The translations under genes were made by a program, and so were the position numbers. A stretch of 19,646 nucleotides of DNA, from the NCBI GenBank assembly GCA_013152575.1, contig JAADGB010000086.1:1-19646 (forward strand). Direction: 5' to 3'. The notes beneath the pieces were generated by a model that had not been told where the DNA came from, did not search any database, and saw only the letters and a list, made by a program, of their open reading frames with translations. Position 1 is the first letter of the stretch. The number at the start of each line of letters is the position of its first letter. The stretch comes from Thermoproteota archaeon (GTDB taxonomy: Archaea; Thermoproteota; Thermoprotei_A; Sulfolobales; Acidilobaceae). Below, piece after piece: positions 1 through 7,350 of the stretch.

Positions 1-24
1 CTACTTGTTGGGGGTCCCCCAGAT

Positions 25-387
25 ATGGAGGCACAGAGTCTACCAGTCGATCTAGAACTGGCATTGGAGCTGATAGAGAAGGACCTAGAGAGGCTTATGA
101 AGGCGGCGGAGGCGTTCGAGCGCAACGGTAATGTTAGTGCCGCCTATGAAGCGGTTACCTGGAGGCTTGCTATGGGGAATCTTTACCGGGAGACAGCCGC
201 TTTGGCCGACGCGATAAGGGATGCCAGGATGCTTGAAGCCTCGCAGAGGGCTTGTGGCTTAGTGAATAGGCTGCATAAGATGATGAGGGAGGCTGTGGAG
301 GATAGGCTGCTTTTCGTGACCGCGCCTAGTAGGAGGATACTAGCCACATTATTAAACCTCGCTAGCAACTATTGTCGCCAGGGATGA
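25..387 (+). CDS. Hypothetical all-helical protein, 120 aa
   Basis: I do not recognise this family. The protein is predicted almost entirely alpha-helical, with a charged amphipathic first half (about residues 8-60) and a second helical block (about 65-118). It has no membrane segment, signal peptide or metal motif. Four-helix-bundle proteins such as HEPN-like or PaREP1-like folds look like this, but no diagnostic motif is visible. The reading frame stays open from base 1 to the ATG at 25, so the true start may lie before the window. The G-run just upstream is not a convincing ribosome site. The stop overlaps a downstream ATG (ATGA, 384-387) that opens a 26-codon frame. Confidence 0.6.
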   Translation: MEAQSLPVDLELALELIEKDLERLMKAAEAFERNGNVSAAYEAVTWRLAMGNLYRETAALADAIRDARMLEASQRACGLVNRLHKMMREAVEDRLLFVTAPSRRILATLLNLASNYCRQG

Positions 388-464
388 GCGAGCTTCTCGG
401 CCTCTACCGAGTAGATGAGGAGGCTTTAGGCCGGCGACCTCCTAGTACCTTCTCAGCCCGCTAG
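384..464 (+). CDS. Possible 26-aa ORF coupled to the preceding gene
   Basis: The ATG at 384 overlaps the TGA of the upstream gene in the ATGA arrangement typical of translational coupling. The frame runs 26 codons to a TAG at 462-464. Composition is gene-like (acidic middle, Arg/Pro-rich end), but nothing is recognisable. It could be a real microprotein, the stub of a decayed gene, or chance. The segment also contains a 6-base inverted repeat, AGGAGG at 418-423 and CCTCCT at 438-443. The rest of 388-569 holds only this and the promoter region of the next gene. Confidence 0.2.
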   Translation: MSELLGLYRVDEEALGRRPPSTFSAR

Positions 465-569
465 TCGCGTTGGAACCTGTTGATGAACTCCGAATCTTCC
501 TAGTAATAATTAAATCCTCTGACCGTATACTGTATTATTGTATGGCGTGATGCATTCTGGGGTGATAGC

Positions 570-1058
570 ATGCAGGCAGGATTTGAGGTAGAGTTTCCAA
601 GGGTCCCCGTGAGGCCTGTTGGGGCTAAGGAGGTTAGAGAGCTCGAGATAGCCCTCATCATAGGGACTATCCTACGCCCAGATGTCTTCCAGGAGTTCAT
701 GGAGCCCAGGGAGTTCACGACATGGATCGATAGCCTAGCAGTCGCTGCTGGAGCACTGGCTAGGGACAAGGCTGGCTACCCAATATCAAGAATAGCCGAG
801 GAGCTCGGGAGATCAGAAGCTACGATAAGGAACCACCTTCAGGGCAAGACGAAGGCAGGCCAGTTGGTACGGGAGACTTATGACATGCTGAAGACTGGGA
901 AGCTAAGGATAATGCTACCAGTAGCTGGAGTCGCCCAGGAGGTAGAATCGTTGAAGGCAAAGGTTAAGGAGCTAGAGGAGGAGAACAAGGCTCTGAAAGA
1001 GAAGCTCGAATATGTGCGTAAGACTCTCGAGGAGCTGGTCTCTAAGCTATCCCAATAA
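570..1058 (+). CDS. HTH transcriptional regulator with C-terminal coiled coil
   Basis: Probable DNA-binding regulator of 162 aa. Residues about 71-92 (PISRIAEELGRSEATIRNHL...) form a clear helix-turn-helix of the kind found in archaeal HTH regulators. Residues about 121-162 form a strong coiled coil with Leu/Val at heptad spacing (L128, V132, L135, L142, L146, V149, L153), suggesting dimerisation. The N-terminal 60 residues are helical and of unknown role. The start ATG has a good Shine-Dalgarno sequence (GGGGTGAT, ending 4 bases upstream). An AT-rich stretch near 500-515 may hold the TATA box. Target genes cannot be inferred. HTH assignment is confident; the precise family is not. Confidence 0.8.
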   Translation: MQAGFEVEFPRVPVRPVGAKEVRELEIALIIGTILRPDVFQEFMEPREFTTWIDSLAVAAGALARDKAGYPISRIAEELGRSEATIRNHLQGKTKAGQLVRETYDMLKTGKLRIMLPVAGVAQEVESLKAKVKELEEENKALKEKLEYVRKTLEELVSKLSQ

Positions 1059-1103
1059 TAACTGCCATAGGACATAAACTAGTATCAGCACGGGGGGATT
1101 CGA

Positions 1104-1361
1104 TTGTCAACAGGCCTAGACGAGTTCACGACAGGTAGGAAGAAGGGTACTGTGATCTACAAACCAATACACCTCCTATATACACGGCCGAATTCACAGT
1201 GCGAGTTCTTCTCCTACGAGGAGGAGGCAGGCGGCTACATAGCGCACTGCAGGGTTCTAGGAAGGCCTTTAACGAAGGATGAGGCTATCAAGTGCGAAAA
1301 CTACTGGAGGAGCTGCCCGTTTAGAAGGATTGGGATACAGATGGAGGAGAGCGGTATCTAG
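1104..1361 (+). CDS. Small four-cysteine protein, 85 aa
   Basis: Unrecognised small protein with four cysteines at residues 33, 49, 64 and 71, spaced C-x15-C-x14-C-x6-C with a proline after the last. Four spaced cysteines in a short hyperthermophile protein suggest a structural zinc site or an Fe-S cluster; this is inference. The start is a TTG preceded at 4-12 bases by a run of G (CGGGGGGATT). It follows the HTH regulator by 45 bases on the same strand and may be cotranscribed with it. Its TAG stop shares the tetranucleotide CTAG (1358-1361) with the stop of the convergent gene. Confidence 0.6.
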   Translation: MSTGLDEFTTGRKKGTVIYKPIHLLYTRPNSQCEFFSYEEEAGGYIAHCRVLGRPLTKDEAIKCENYWRSCPFRRIGIQMEESGI

Positions 1362-1711
1362 GCTCTTACCCTCCTAATCGAGACTCCTAGTTCTCCAGCC
1401 CTAGATAGCACGCTCTCCGAGAGCTTCGGGCCAGCCCCGTATAGGACTAGTATCGGCTTATACTCCTGCTCTTTCGCCTCACTTGCCAGCTTCTCCACCA
1501 CTTCTACTGGTACCTGGCCAGACTTGTGGAATACCTTTACGGCGAGCTTCTCGCCCTTCTTGTATGCGGTAAAGTTGTAGCCCGCTTCCTCATCGGTTGT
1601 TACAACGTCAACCTTGTAGCCTGCCTCCCTGTATCTTCCTGCGACTTTTCCTACTACGCCGTACTTCTGGGCTAGCTTCTTCGCCTCGAAGGCTTCCCTC
1701 GCAGTCGTCAT
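1358..1711 (-). CDS. Small alpha/beta protein resembling a degenerate restriction-endonuclease fold
   Basis: A 117-aa protein of unknown function. After an N-terminal helix its order of elements resembles Mrr-type PD-(D/E)xK proteins: helix plus 'AGYKVDVV', a 'GYNFTAYKKGEKLAVKVF' hairpin where nucleases have GxD...(E/Q)xK, a helix, then 'YKPILVLYGAG' and a final 'GVSIRRV' strand. The catalytic residues are not conserved: Asn replaces Asp and no clean (E/Q)xK is present. If related, it is probably non-catalytic and perhaps nucleic-acid binding. The ATG has GGTGGT about 6 bases upstream. It lies 41 bases downstream of carbamate kinase on the same strand. Fold assignment is by eye only. Confidence 0.6.
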   Translation of the reverse strand: MTTAREAFEAKKLAQKYGVVGKVAGRYREAGYKVDVVTTDEEAGYNFTAYKKGEKLAVKVFHKSGQVPVEVVEKLASEAKEQEYKPILVLYGAGPKLSESVLSRAGELGVSIRRVRA

Positions 1712-1752
1712 ATCCTAACCACCCGTGGGGTTACACGTAGAGGCGTGGCATT

Positions 1753-2697
1753 TTATGGCTTGTCTGGTATAATGTGTGTTCCACTCTCCCCCCTGTATAC
1801 CCTGTATGCCTCCTGCAGGTCGCCGATGGAAGCTGTCCCACCAGTCTCCTTGACAAAGTCTATAGCTGCCTTCACCTTTGGCCCCATGCTTCCAGGCGGG
1901 AAATGGCCCTGAGCATAGTACTCCTCGAGTTGACTGACCGTTACAGTAGTTAGCCACTTCTCATCGGGTTTTCCATAGTTGACCGCGACTCCCTTCACAT
2001 CTGTCAATATTATGAATCTGTCCGCGCTGATTGATCTCGCTAGGAGGCTACTTGCCAGATCCTTATCTATGACTGCCTCTACTGGTTGGAGGTGCTCATC
2101 TACCGGTATTCCACCGCCTCCCACTGCTACAACAATATAGTTGTTTTCGACGAGTTGCTTGATCCTGTCAGCCTCCAGTATCCTTAGAGGGGTTGGGCTT
2201 GGGACAACCCTCCTATACATCCCCCTTGGATCTCTCTTCATGACCCACCCGTATTGTTCCTCTAGCCTCTTAGCCTCCTCCTCGGTGTAGTATGAGCCGA
2301 TGTACTTGGAGGGGTTCTCGAAGGAGGGGTCCCTCCTTGAGACCATGACTCTAGTAACTATCACCGCGGTCTTCGCCTCTACTCCAAGTGTTTCCGCCTC
2401 CCTCTCTATACTGTGTGCTATCAGGAATCCTAGCCATCCCTGTGTCATTGCTACGGCTAGGTCTAGGCTTTGCCTTGGCTTATCTCTGGGTAGCGATTCA
2501 AAAGCTTCTAGGAGGTAGCCTACTTGGGGCCCGTTTCCATGGGTTACTACCACTCTTGAGCCGTTGCTCGCTATCCTCGCTATCTCCCTGGCGGCGGCTT
2601 TCACAGTCTCCCATTGTTCTCTTGGCGCGCCCTTCGTTCCCCTCCTGAGTATGGCGTTTCCTCCTAGTGCTATTACTATCGTCTCCAAGCAGGTCAC
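1753..2697 (-). CDS. arcC: Carbamate kinase
   Basis: Amino-acid-kinase family enzyme interconverting ATP plus carbamate and ADP plus carbamoyl phosphate. The 314-aa length is normal for the family. Diagnostic motifs are the N-terminal ALGGNAI (10-16), VTHGNGPQVG (51-60), a central VAVGGGGIPV nucleotide/phosphate-binding loop, a DKD segment just after it, and the C-terminal PPGSMGPKVKAA segment. In archaea the enzyme can supply carbamoyl phosphate or make ATP from it. No arginine deiminase or ornithine carbamoyltransferase gene is present here, so its pathway is open. The start is GTG and overlaps the TGA of the upstream gene (GTGA), implying translational coupling with the cDPG-synthetase family protein. 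Confidence 0.93.
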   Translation of the reverse strand: MTCLETIVIALGGNAILRRGTKGAPREQWETVKAAAREIARIASNGSRVVVTHGNGPQVGYLLEAFESLPRDKPRQSLDLAVAMTQGWLGFLIAHSIEREAETLGVEAKTAVIVTRVMVSRRDPSFENPSKYIGSYYTEEEAKRLEEQYGWVMKRDPRGMYRRVVPSPTPLRILEADRIKQLVENNYIVVAVGGGGIPVDEHLQPVEAVIDKDLASSLLARSISADRFIILTDVKGVAVNYGKPDEKWLTTVTVSQLEEYYAQGHFPPGSMGPKVKAAIDFVKETGGTASIGDLQEAYRVYRGESGTHIIPDKP

Positions 2698-4064
2698 CGT
2701 TCTAGCGAGTACCTCATCTTCTCCCTCGTTCTCTCGAGGAATTCGTTGATCATGTCTTCTATCGTGGGTCCCTCTATGATCTTCACATCATACCTTACCT
2801 GTATTATCGGCTTATTGACATTTATTATTCTCTCTAGTTTTATCGGGGTGCCCGAGACTACTACATCTGCGGGGATGCTGTTGATAGTCTCCTCTAACGC
2901 CTTGATTTGTTCAGGCGTGTAGCCGGTGCTGGGTATCACGGGTCCCATATGAGTGTACTCCTTGTACATCTCCGCTATGATACCCTTAGCGTACGGTCTC
3001 GGATCGATGATTTCCCCGGCACCATACTTCTTAGCGGCAACATAGCCTGCACCGTAGGGTGAACCGCCGTGGGTTACGGTCGGCGAGTCCTCAACGATTA
3101 CTACCTTCTTCCCCTTGATGGCTTCAGGCTCGTCCACTACTACCTCGCTCTCGGCTACGGCGATCTCAGCTCTTGGATTGACCGCCTTTACATTCCTCTT
3201 AATCTCCTCTACAGCCTCCTTGCTGGCTTGATCGGCCTTGTTTATTATCACTGCATCGGCTAGTCTGACGTTCACCTCTCCGGGGAAGCTTCCAATCTCG
3301 TGTCCAGGCCTCATGGCATCGGCTACTGTTATCATATAGTCTGGCTTGTAGAATGGCCAGTCGTTGTTTCCGCCATCCCATAGGATTATATCTGCCTCCC
3401 TCTCGGCCCTCCTGAGTATCTCTCCATAGTCTACGCCGGCGTAGACTATTAGGCCCATCTCAAGGTAGTGCTCGTACTCCTCCCTCTCCTCAACCGTTAC
3501 CCCATACTTGTCGAGGTCCTCTATCGTCTCGAACCTCTGCACAGCCATCTTAGCCAGGTCTCCATAGGCCATGGGGTGTCTAACTGGGACTACTCTGAAG
3601 CCCTTCTTCTGTAGTACCTTGACTACTGCTCTGGAGACACTACTCTTCCCTGCACCAGTCCTTACGGCTGTGACGGCTATCACGGGCTTTGATGAGACTA
3701 GCATCGTGTCTCGGGGGCCAAGTATTATGAATGAGGCGCCTGCTCCCAGGGCTGCTGAGAGCTTACGGCCGACGTCATTGTAGAGTAGGTCGCTGTAGGA
3801 TAATGCCACCAGGTCTACTCCGAACTCCTTCACCACCTTCTCGAGATCCTCCTCCGGTACTATGGGGATCCCGGAGGGGTACAGGCTCCCAGCGAGCTCT
3901 GGAGGGTAACGACGGCCTTCTATACCGGGTATTTGCGCCGTCGTGAAGGCGACTACACGGTACTCGGGGTTGTCCCTGAAGAATACGTTGAAGTTGTGGA
4001 AGTCTCTGCCACCAGCTCCCATTATCACAACCTTCTTCGGCCTCGTCATAATGATCCACCGCAT
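2694..4064 (-). CDS. Cyclic 2,3-diphosphoglycerate synthetase family protein (P-loop)
   Basis: Matches the COG2403 family, whose characterised member from Methanothermus fervidus makes cyclic 2,3-diphosphoglycerate from 2,3-diphosphoglycerate and ATP. An N-terminal Rossmann-like domain (KKVVIMGAGGRDFHNFN, 10-26) is followed by a SIMIBI-type P-loop, VRTGAGKSS (134-142), then a WDGGNNDWP segment, INKAD (nucleotide-binding-like) and an HGGSPYGAGY loop. Length (456 aa) fits the family. Many crenarchaea carry relatives without proven cDPG, so the substrate here is uncertain. Two starts are possible. ATG 4064 would suit a leaderless mRNA from the TATA box at 4084-4091. ATG 4049 (451 aa) has GGTGGATC upstream. 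Coupled to carbamate kinase. Confidence 0.85.
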   Translation of the reverse strand: MRWIIMTRPKKVVIMGAGGRDFHNFNVFFRDNPEYRVVAFTTAQIPGIEGRRYPPELAGSLYPSGIPIVPEEDLEKVVKEFGVDLVALSYSDLLYNDVGRKLSAALGAGASFIILGPRDTMLVSSKPVIAVTAVRTGAGKSSVSRAVVKVLQKKGFRVVPVRHPMAYGDLAKMAVQRFETIEDLDKYGVTVEEREEYEHYLEMGLIVYAGVDYGEILRRAEREADIILWDGGNNDWPFYKPDYMITVADAMRPGHEIGSFPGEVNVRLADAVIINKADQASKEAVEEIKRNVKAVNPRAEIAVAESEVVVDEPEAIKGKKVVIVEDSPTVTHGGSPYGAGYVAAKKYGAGEIIDPRPYAKGIIAEMYKEYTHMGPVIPSTGYTPEQIKALEETINSIPADVVVSGTPIKLERIINVNKPIIQVRYDVKIIEGPTIEDMINEFLERTREKMRYSLER

Positions 4065-4083
4065 AAGGGAGGTTAGATGTGGG

Positions 4084-4091
4084 TATAATTA
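4084..4091 (-). promoter_or_regulatory. TATA box for the cDPG-synthetase/carbamate kinase unit
   Basis: TAATTATA when read on the minus strand. Its centre is about 24 bases upstream of the ATG at 4064, as expected for an archaeal promoter giving a leaderless or very short-leader transcript. It lies in the divergent intergenic region shared with aglB. On the plus strand a weaker CGGTTAAG near 4129-4136 could serve aglB, again close to leaderless at GTG 4161. Confidence 0.45.
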
Positions 4092-4160
4092 GGGGTTTGT
4101 CATGACTCTGCATAGGTAAGAGCTAAACGGTTAAGTCTGACCAGTTTACTCAATGGGATT

Positions 4161-6617
4161 GTGGCATACAGATTAAGGGTGCTCGGATTGGCGAAGGCAA
4201 AGGATCGAAAGTCTCAGGGAAAGACTCCTAGCGGGGAGATCGGCGGTATAACCTCGAAGCTCGCGGTGTTAGCGGCTAGGTACTCAACTATCCTCACGAT
4301 CATCGTGCTTGGCGTACTATTGGCGATAGGAGTCTACATTAGGATACTACCAGCACTACACTACGGCTTAGAGCTGGACGCAAACGACCCATGGATCGCC
4401 TACTGGGAGGCGAAGTACTTCTATGAGAATGGATTATTCAACTTCCAGGGACTCCACGACGTCAAGTCCTTCTGGTGGCCTATAGGAAGGGACTTCACCG
4501 TAACAGACTCTCTAGGAGTGGCTTGGCTGGCAGCAGCCACGTATGGCATAGGAGCACACTTCGGCCTCACACTAAAGGAATGGATAGCGCTATTCCCCGT
4601 ATTCGCAGGAGCCGCTGCTATTGTAGTCCTCTTCCTACTAGTCTATGTTATAACACGGTCAAAGCTAGCAGGGCTTGTAACAGCGGCGTTCTTCGCCCTA
4701 TCCCCCGGAGCCATCGCCAGGACCACGGTGGGCTTTGTAGAGAAGACTGGTATAGCAGTCCCGGTGCTAGGCTTATCCTACATATTTCTAACTCTAGCGT
4801 TACGGAATAAAGGCACTAGGAGTATGATTTACGCGCTCTTAGCAGGCATTACAGGGGGCATAGTAGGATACCTATGGGGAGGATACCATGTAGTCACAAT
4901 ATCCTTCGCCCTCGTAATGATCCTTGACCCGATATTCGCGAAGCCAAGCAAGGAGAGGCTAAAACTATACGGTATAATGACGCTAGCCTTCGTAGTCCTG
5001 CTAGCAATTAACCCTAAGATAGGAATACACTATTTCGCGGGGGGATTAGGCGACGTCGTCATACTAACGCTACTCCTTTACGCGCTTGAGGTCTACATAG
5101 ACAGGATACCCGTAGTCTCCAGGATACTGGAGGACGGCGTAACCCCGAGATTCCAGATATGGCTGATAACCCTCCTACTTGTAGCAGCCTTCATAGCAGT
5201 CTACACAGGCTTCATACCCGTAAGTAAGAGATTGCTTGCAGCCGTTGGCATCAGGAACCTGAGCCCTCTAGTAGAGAGCGTCCAGGAGCACCAGCCCACA
5301 CCTATTGCAAGGATATTCCAGGAGTATGGCCTAGCACTCCTATTCACATTCGCTGGCGTAATCATATTCGCTGCTAGGGCCATAAGAGGGAGAGTCAAGA
5401 TATATGAAGCGGCCCCTACAGCCATGATCTACCTAATGGCTCTATTCCTATTCTACGCTAACAAGCAACTTGCATACTTCACCCAGATGGCTTCCCTTTA
5501 CGTGACTATAGCAGCAGGTCTAGCAGTAGCTGATATAATATCAGGGTCTATTTGGGAAGGTGAGGTGAAGGCAAAGAAGTCTAAGAAGAAGCATGAGCTA
5601 GGAGATCCGCTGAAGGTGTTAGCCGGTATATTCGTGATATTGATTGTAGGTATTGGAGGAGCATACTATGCCGATCAATCCTATAACACCAACAAGTATA
5701 GAGCCCCGCAGATACTCACCTCGGGGATCTCCCCGCTGACAATGATGACACCAGACGGTCAGACACAGGTTATAGTTCCCCTCAATAAGGCATGGTTGAA
5801 TGCATTAGAGTGGATAAAGAACAACACCCGTGAAGACGCACTCATCATAAGCTGGTGGGACTACGGCTACTGGATAACTGTTAACACGGGTAGGAAGACC
5901 GTCGCGGATGGAGCCACACTTAACGAGACACAGATAAGGGCATTAGCGAGACTCCTCACTGGCGACGAGGGTGAGGCTAACTTCCTCTTAAAGAACGTAT
6001 TCCACGCGGAGCCGAACAACACGTACATCGTATTCTACGAGGTATTCGAGGGCATTGTTGACTTGAAGAATAACATGACTATACTATACCCGAAGCCCGA
6101 GGCAATACAACAGCCACAGCAAGGCCTACCGGGAGCAGTGATCCACGGGTTCGCCGACTTCCCCAAGTCTACACAGATGCTTAGGATAGCATACAGGATA
6201 CCACCATTCACCAAGTCGATATTCTTCACCTCATATTCAAGCGTGTACATCGACAATACAGGGCAGCAGTGGCTGGAGTTCCCGGGATTCGTCGGGCAGC
6301 CGCAGGAGAACGTGACGAGGGTAAAGAATGCCCTGATATACAAGATGGCAATTAACGGAATCTACGCCCTACCCAATGTTGCCGTAGCAGACTCCTCTTG
6401 CCAGGCAATATTGAATAAGACAGAGGCAGCAATCATGGCTGTAGCAGCTGCCAGAGGCGTGACTGGAGGATACCAGATCCAATACCTCTTCCCCGAGAGC
6501 CAGTTCCAGTCATTCAAGCCAGTCGCAGTGAGCATTTCATGCCCGATAGTCAACCAGGTAGCAGATAGGTACAACGTGTTCGCAGTCGTTGTATTCATAT
6601 ACCAGTGGACAGGGTAG
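4161..6617 (+). CDS. aglB: Dolichyl-(di)phosphate-glycan oligosaccharyltransferase, STT3/AglB
   Basis: Single-subunit oligosaccharyltransferase transferring lipid-linked glycan to Asn in N-x-S/T sequons outside the membrane. The 818-aa protein has a cytoplasmic basic N-terminus, a first membrane helix (about 38-58), then ELDANDPW (72-78 region) holding the first catalytic acidic motif. About a dozen further hydrophobic helices follow to about residue 505. The external-loop motif VESVQEHQP matches the SVSE-type motif. The soluble C-terminal domain carries WWDYG at 565-569, the sequon-recognition signature. The start is GTG with only a weak ribosome site, so leaderless initiation is plausible. 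The C-terminal domain is fairly short compared with the long euryarchaeal enzymes. No glycosyltransferase genes adjoin it. Confidence 0.95.
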   Translation: MAYRLRVLGLAKAKDRKSQGKTPSGEIGGITSKLAVLAARYSTILTIIVLGVLLAIGVYIRILPALHYGLELDANDPWIAYWEAKYFYENGLFNFQGLHDVKSFWWPIGRDFTVTDSLGVAWLAAATYGIGAHFGLTLKEWIALFPVFAGAAAIVVLFLLVYVITRSKLAGLVTAAFFALSPGAIARTTVGFVEKTGIAVPVLGLSYIFLTLALRNKGTRSMIYALLAGITGGIVGYLWGGYHVVTISFALVMILDPIFAKPSKERLKLYGIMTLAFVVLLAINPKIGIHYFAGGLGDVVILTLLLYALEVYIDRIPVVSRILEDGVTPRFQIWLITLLLVAAFIAVYTGFIPVSKRLLAAVGIRNLSPLVESVQEHQPTPIARIFQEYGLALLFTFAGVIIFAARAIRGRVKIYEAAPTAMIYLMALFLFYANKQLAYFTQMASLYVTIAAGLAVADIISGSIWEGEVKAKKSKKKHELGDPLKVLAGIFVILIVGIGGAYYADQSYNTNKYRAPQILTSGISPLTMMTPDGQTQVIVPLNKAWLNALEWIKNNTREDALIISWWDYGYWITVNTGRKTVADGATLNETQIRALARLLTGDEGEANFLLKNVFHAEPNNTYIVFYEVFEGIVDLKNNMTILYPKPEAIQQPQQGLPGAVIHGFADFPKSTQMLRIAYRIPPFTKSIFFTSYSSVYIDNTGQQWLEFPGFVGQPQENVTRVKNALIYKMAINGIYALPNVAVADSSCQAILNKTEAAIMAVAAARGVTGGYQIQYLFPESQFQSFKPVAVSISCPIVNQVADRYNVFAVVVFIYQWTG

Positions 6618-6706
6618 AACCCGATTCCCCTATTATACAACTTTATCCTATACCAGGTTACTGGTCGAGAGCCTCTAGTGGTGTTTGAATAGCGTAGTGA
6701 TCAACT

Positions 6707-7198
6707 ATGAAGAAGAAGATTGGCAGAAAAGACGCTATGAGAATGGTGCTAAACACGTTATCAGCCGTTAGAAGAGCCCAGCTAGAAGTTAGAAAAGCAA
6801 AGATCCGTGCTAAGAGCATGTCCAAGCTCGTTTCAAAGGAGGAGTACAACAACCTCCTAATTGTGCTCGAAACAATAGACATTGTTCTAGAAAGGGTTGC
6901 ATTAAGGTTGCAGACCATCCTAGCCTCGGGTATATTGACGAGAGACCTTATCCTACTGCCGAAAGCCGTTATCGAACGTACAGCTGAGTTGTCCTCAACG
7001 ATACCGCCGAGCCTAACCCAGTCTCTCGCGGAGATAACCGATATGCTCGAGGTCCTCGCCGCGATAGCACCAACTCCGCCAGATACTCCAATCTACTCGC
7101 TAGAGGCGCAGCCTCCCTCAGAGGAGATTGAAGAGGTTCTCAGGGAGGCTAGGGAGGAGGCCAGGAAGAGGCTCGAACCAGAGGGTATGATTGGATAA
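6707..7198 (+). CDS. ESCRT-III/CdvB-like protein (short Snf7-family paralogue)
   Basis: A 163-aa helical protein resembling crenarchaeal CdvB paralogues, which polymerise on membranes in division and vesicle release. A basic N-terminal helix (1-42) is followed by the typical stretch IDIVLERVALRLQTILASG (57-75), a 'LLPKAVIERTAELSSTIP' helix and 'SLTQSLAEITDMLEVLAAI' (102-120). A proline-rich linker (121-137) then leads to a charged C-terminal helix (138-156). The linker could act as an MIT-interacting motif for a CdvC-like ATPase, by inference. It is shorter than the usual 200-260 aa, mostly at the N-terminus. The start is supported by GTGATC 6 bases upstream, which fits the 16S anti-SD. No cdvA or cdvC is in this window. 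Confidence 0.65.
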   Translation: MKKKIGRKDAMRMVLNTLSAVRRAQLEVRKAKIRAKSMSKLVSKEEYNNLLIVLETIDIVLERVALRLQTILASGILTRDLILLPKAVIERTAELSSTIPPSLTQSLAEITDMLEVLAAIAPTPPDTPIYSLEAQPPSEEIEEVLREAREEARKRLEPEGMIG

Positions 7199-7224
7199 TA
7201 ATACTCTCCTAGGAGATAGTTACG

Positions 7225-7311
7225 TTTAATTGAAGAGGGCCTGTGAGGACTCCTAGCCAGGCTTAGTAGATAGGTGCTGAATGGACCACAATCCGAGGCC
7301 CTCAAATTAAA
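7225..7311. repeat. Imperfect inverted repeat upstream of serS
   Basis: TTTAATT (7225-7231), three bases, then GAGGGCC (7235-7241) is mirrored by GGCCCTC (7297-7303) followed directly by AAATTAAA (7304-7311). The loop is 55 bases. The outer AT arms look like TATA elements pointing both ways, and the right one could be the serS TATA box. The 7-bp GC stem spanning 69 bases is tRNA-like in size, but no T-arm or D-arm consensus is present. It could be a structured RNA, a paired binding site, or chance. A separate 12-base palindrome TCTCCTAGGAGA sits at 7205-7216. Confidence 0.4.
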
Positions 7312-7350
7312 ACCCTCCACGCCCCGAGGTGATTCTCTGGGTAGGTAGGG

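Noticed and set aside
480..522. Box C/D RNA from TTGATGA (480-486) and CTGA (519-522)
   Set aside because: C box lacks the leading purine, there is no closing stem or D'/C' pair, and it overlaps an AT-rich promoter region.
7243..7280. Box C/D RNA from GTGAGGA and CTGA inside the inverted repeat
   Set aside because: C box mismatch, spacing too short for two guides, and no terminal stem next to the boxes.
7235..7304. tRNA gene from the 7-bp stem spanning about 70 bases
   Set aside because: No T-arm or anticodon arm can be formed in the 55-base interior.
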